From NCBI GenBank assembly GCA_017413255.1, contig JAFPUC010000005.1, forward strand, positions 1-64,000: a stretch of 64,000 nt of DNA, read 5' to 3'. Below, piece after piece: positions 60,024 to 64,000 of this stretch. The translations under genes were made by a program, and so were the position numbers. Origin of the DNA: Aeriscardovia sp. (GTDB taxonomy: Bacteria > Actinomycetota > Actinomycetes > Actinomycetales > Bifidobacteriaceae). Position 1 is the stretch's first letter. The number at the start of each line of letters is the position of its first letter. The notes under the pieces were generated by a model, which worked only from the letters and a program-made list of their open reading frames with translations, had not been told where the DNA came from and did not search any database.

Positions 60024-61642
60024 ATGACGGATTTAACGATAGATCCGGGAAAGATACGACAGGCCCTGGAAGAGTTTGCCGGATCCTACTCCCCATCGAG
60101 CCCGCCAAGCGAGCAGGTGGGAAGAGTAGTGAATGCGGGAGACGGGATAGCCAGGGTCTCCGGTCTTCCCGGGTGCATGTCAAACGAGTTGCTCGCCTTT
60201 GAAGGAGGGGTCCAGGGCCTGGCCTTCAACCTTGACGAACAGGAAATAGGGGCCGTTATTCTGGGCGACTTTTCGGGAATCGAAGAGGGGCAGCCTGTCA
60301 AAAGGACCGGAAAGGTCCTTTCGGTCCCCGTGGGGGATGCCTACCTGGGAAGAGTGGTAGATCCTCTGGGCAGACCCATAGACGGCCTTGGAGAGATCAA
60401 GTGCGAAGAAAGCAGAATCCTTGAAGCCCAGGCCCCCGACGTCATCCATAGGAAAAGCGTCCACGAACCCCTTCAGACGGGGATAAAGGCGATAGATGCG
60501 ATGGTGCCCATAGGAAGGGGCCAAAGGCAGCTAATCATAGGAGACAGGCAGACCGGAAAAACCGCGATCGCCCTCGACGCCATAATAAACCAGAGAAAGA
60601 ACTGGCAGAGCGGGGACCCTACAAAGCAGGTGCGCTGCATTTACGTGGCCGTGGGCCAAAAGGGCTCTACCATAGCCGGAGTGAAGGCCTCTCTGGAAGA
60701 AAACGGTGCTATGGAATACACCACGATTGTGGCGGCCAGCGCATCCGATTCGGCGGGCTTTAAATATATAGCGCCCTACACGGGATCTGCCATCGGCCAG
60801 CACTGGATGTACTCTGGCAAGCACGTCCTTATAGTCTTTGACGATCTTTCCAAACAGGCCGAGGCCTACAGGGCCATCTCCCTTCTTTTGCGCCGCCCGC
60901 CGGGCAGGGAGGCCTACCCGGGAGACGTCTTTTACCTGCACTCTCGCCTTCTTGAAAGGTGCGCGAAACTTTCAGACGACAAAGGGGCAGGTTCCATGAC
61001 GGGCCTTCCTATAGTAGAGACCAAGGCCAACGACATCTCCGCCTACATTCCCACCAACGTCATCTCCATTACGGACGGACAAATCTTCCTTCAGTCGGAT
61101 CTGTTCAATTCCGGACAGAGGCCCGCAATAGACGTGGGAAGATCCGTTTCAAGGGTGGGGGGAGCCGCCCAGACGAAGGCGCTGAAAAAGGTTTCGGGAA
61201 CCCTTAAAATTTCCCTCGCCCGCTACCGCGACCTTCAGGGCTTTGCCATGTTCTCTTCCGATCTGGACCCTGCCACAAAAGGAGAGCTGACCCGGGGTTC
61301 TAGGCTGATGGAGCTTTTAAAGCAACCCCAGTTCCACCCTGTGGCAATGGAAAGGCAGGTCGTGCAGGTTTGGTGCGGAACCCACGGAAAGTACGATGAG
61401 CTGGACCTTGTAGACGTTTTGTCCTTTGCAAACCAGCTGTGCGACTGGTTGGAAGACGAGACCGGGATTTTGGGCGAAATCAGGTCGACTAAGGACTTTT
61501 CCAAGGAAACCGAGGCGCAGCTCGAAAAGGCCGTGGAGGAATTTAAGGGAAGGTTTATCACCCATACCGGCCAGCCTCTTGCAAAGGAGGCGGGGCCCGT
61601 GGGGGAGGTTGACCAGGAGAAGATGGTTGTGGGGCAGGCCTG

Positions 61643-61643
<1 letters not shown>
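60024..61643 (+). CDS. atpA: ATP synthase F1 subunit alpha
   Basis: Non-catalytic nucleotide-binding subunit of F1. Walker A is [13 protein letters not shown], and the family signature [18 protein letters not shown] (observed as [18 protein letters not shown]) is present. The start has AAGGAAACC upstream. 539 residues. The stop overlaps the atpG start (TGATG). Confidence 0.97.
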
Positions 61644-63982
<2,339 letters not shown>

Positions 63983-63983
<1 letters not shown>

Positions 63984-64000
63984 TGGCGGCAAAAACCTTC
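63983..64000 (+). CDS. atpC: ATP synthase F1 subunit epsilon, cut by window end
   Basis: An ATG overlapping the atpD stop (TGATG) opens a frame beginning MAAKTF. The position after atpD is always taken by epsilon in this operon order, so I assign it by context; only six codons are visible. Confidence 0.75.

Overview
The window looks like a chromosomal segment from a Gram-positive actinobacterium, probably Bifidobacteriaceae or a close relative. This assignment rests on gene content and order: eno–DUF501–ppx, FKBP–greA–hemolysin III, a PdtaS-type histidine kinase, an N-terminally extended Rho, valS–substrate-binding protein–nth–ppa, a long (277-residue) AtpH, an LPXTG surface protein, and several leaderless-looking starts. 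It is inference and not a database match.

Two parts differ sharply. Positions 1 to about 28.6 kb are an AT-richer accessory region. It holds a type III restriction-modification pair (mod, res) whose mod gene carries a ten-unit AG dinucleotide repeat, a broken DUF4143 ATPase gene and an intact relative, and a B3/4-domain protein. It also holds a lipoprotein followed by a lysozyme-like LysM protein, a large membrane protein, an orphan Dam-like methyltransferase with an altered catalytic motif, an LPXTG surface protein, two zinc-ribbon membrane proteins, several tiny genes, and a type IIG (MmeI-like) restriction-methylation enzyme with a C-tract frameshift near its 3' end. Both DUF4143 genes are preceded by two direct copies of a short palindromic element. 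A candidate small RNA with promoter and terminator sits at about 28.3 kb, at the edge of this region.

From 28.7 to 51.3 kb the genes are tightly packed housekeeping genes: an SDR oxidoreductase, ychF, pth, mfd, eno, DUF501, ppx, tRNA-Leu, a tail-anchored protein, FKBP, greA, trhA, pdtaS, pgi, rho, valS, an oligopeptide-binding-like protein, nth, a membrane protein, ppa and hsp20.

From 51.3 to 57.2 kb lies an oxalate module with the same four functions as the E. coli yfd cluster: oxalyl-CoA decarboxylase, formyl-CoA:oxalate CoA-transferase, an AEC-family carrier and a second CoA-transferase. The most striking non-coding feature of the window is here. oxc and frc each have their own promoter followed by an identical 60-bp leader that folds into a very strong intrinsic terminator just before the ribosome binding site. 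The second CoA-transferase has a different terminator in the same position. This suggests that the pathway is controlled by transcription attenuation. Codon use in oxc and frc suggests high expression.

After an initiator tRNA, the window ends with the F1Fo ATP synthase operon atpBEFHAGDC (atpC is cut by the window end). The operon may couple to oxalate metabolism, since decarboxylation consumes protons. AtpB appears to be translated through coupling to a seven-codon leader ORF.
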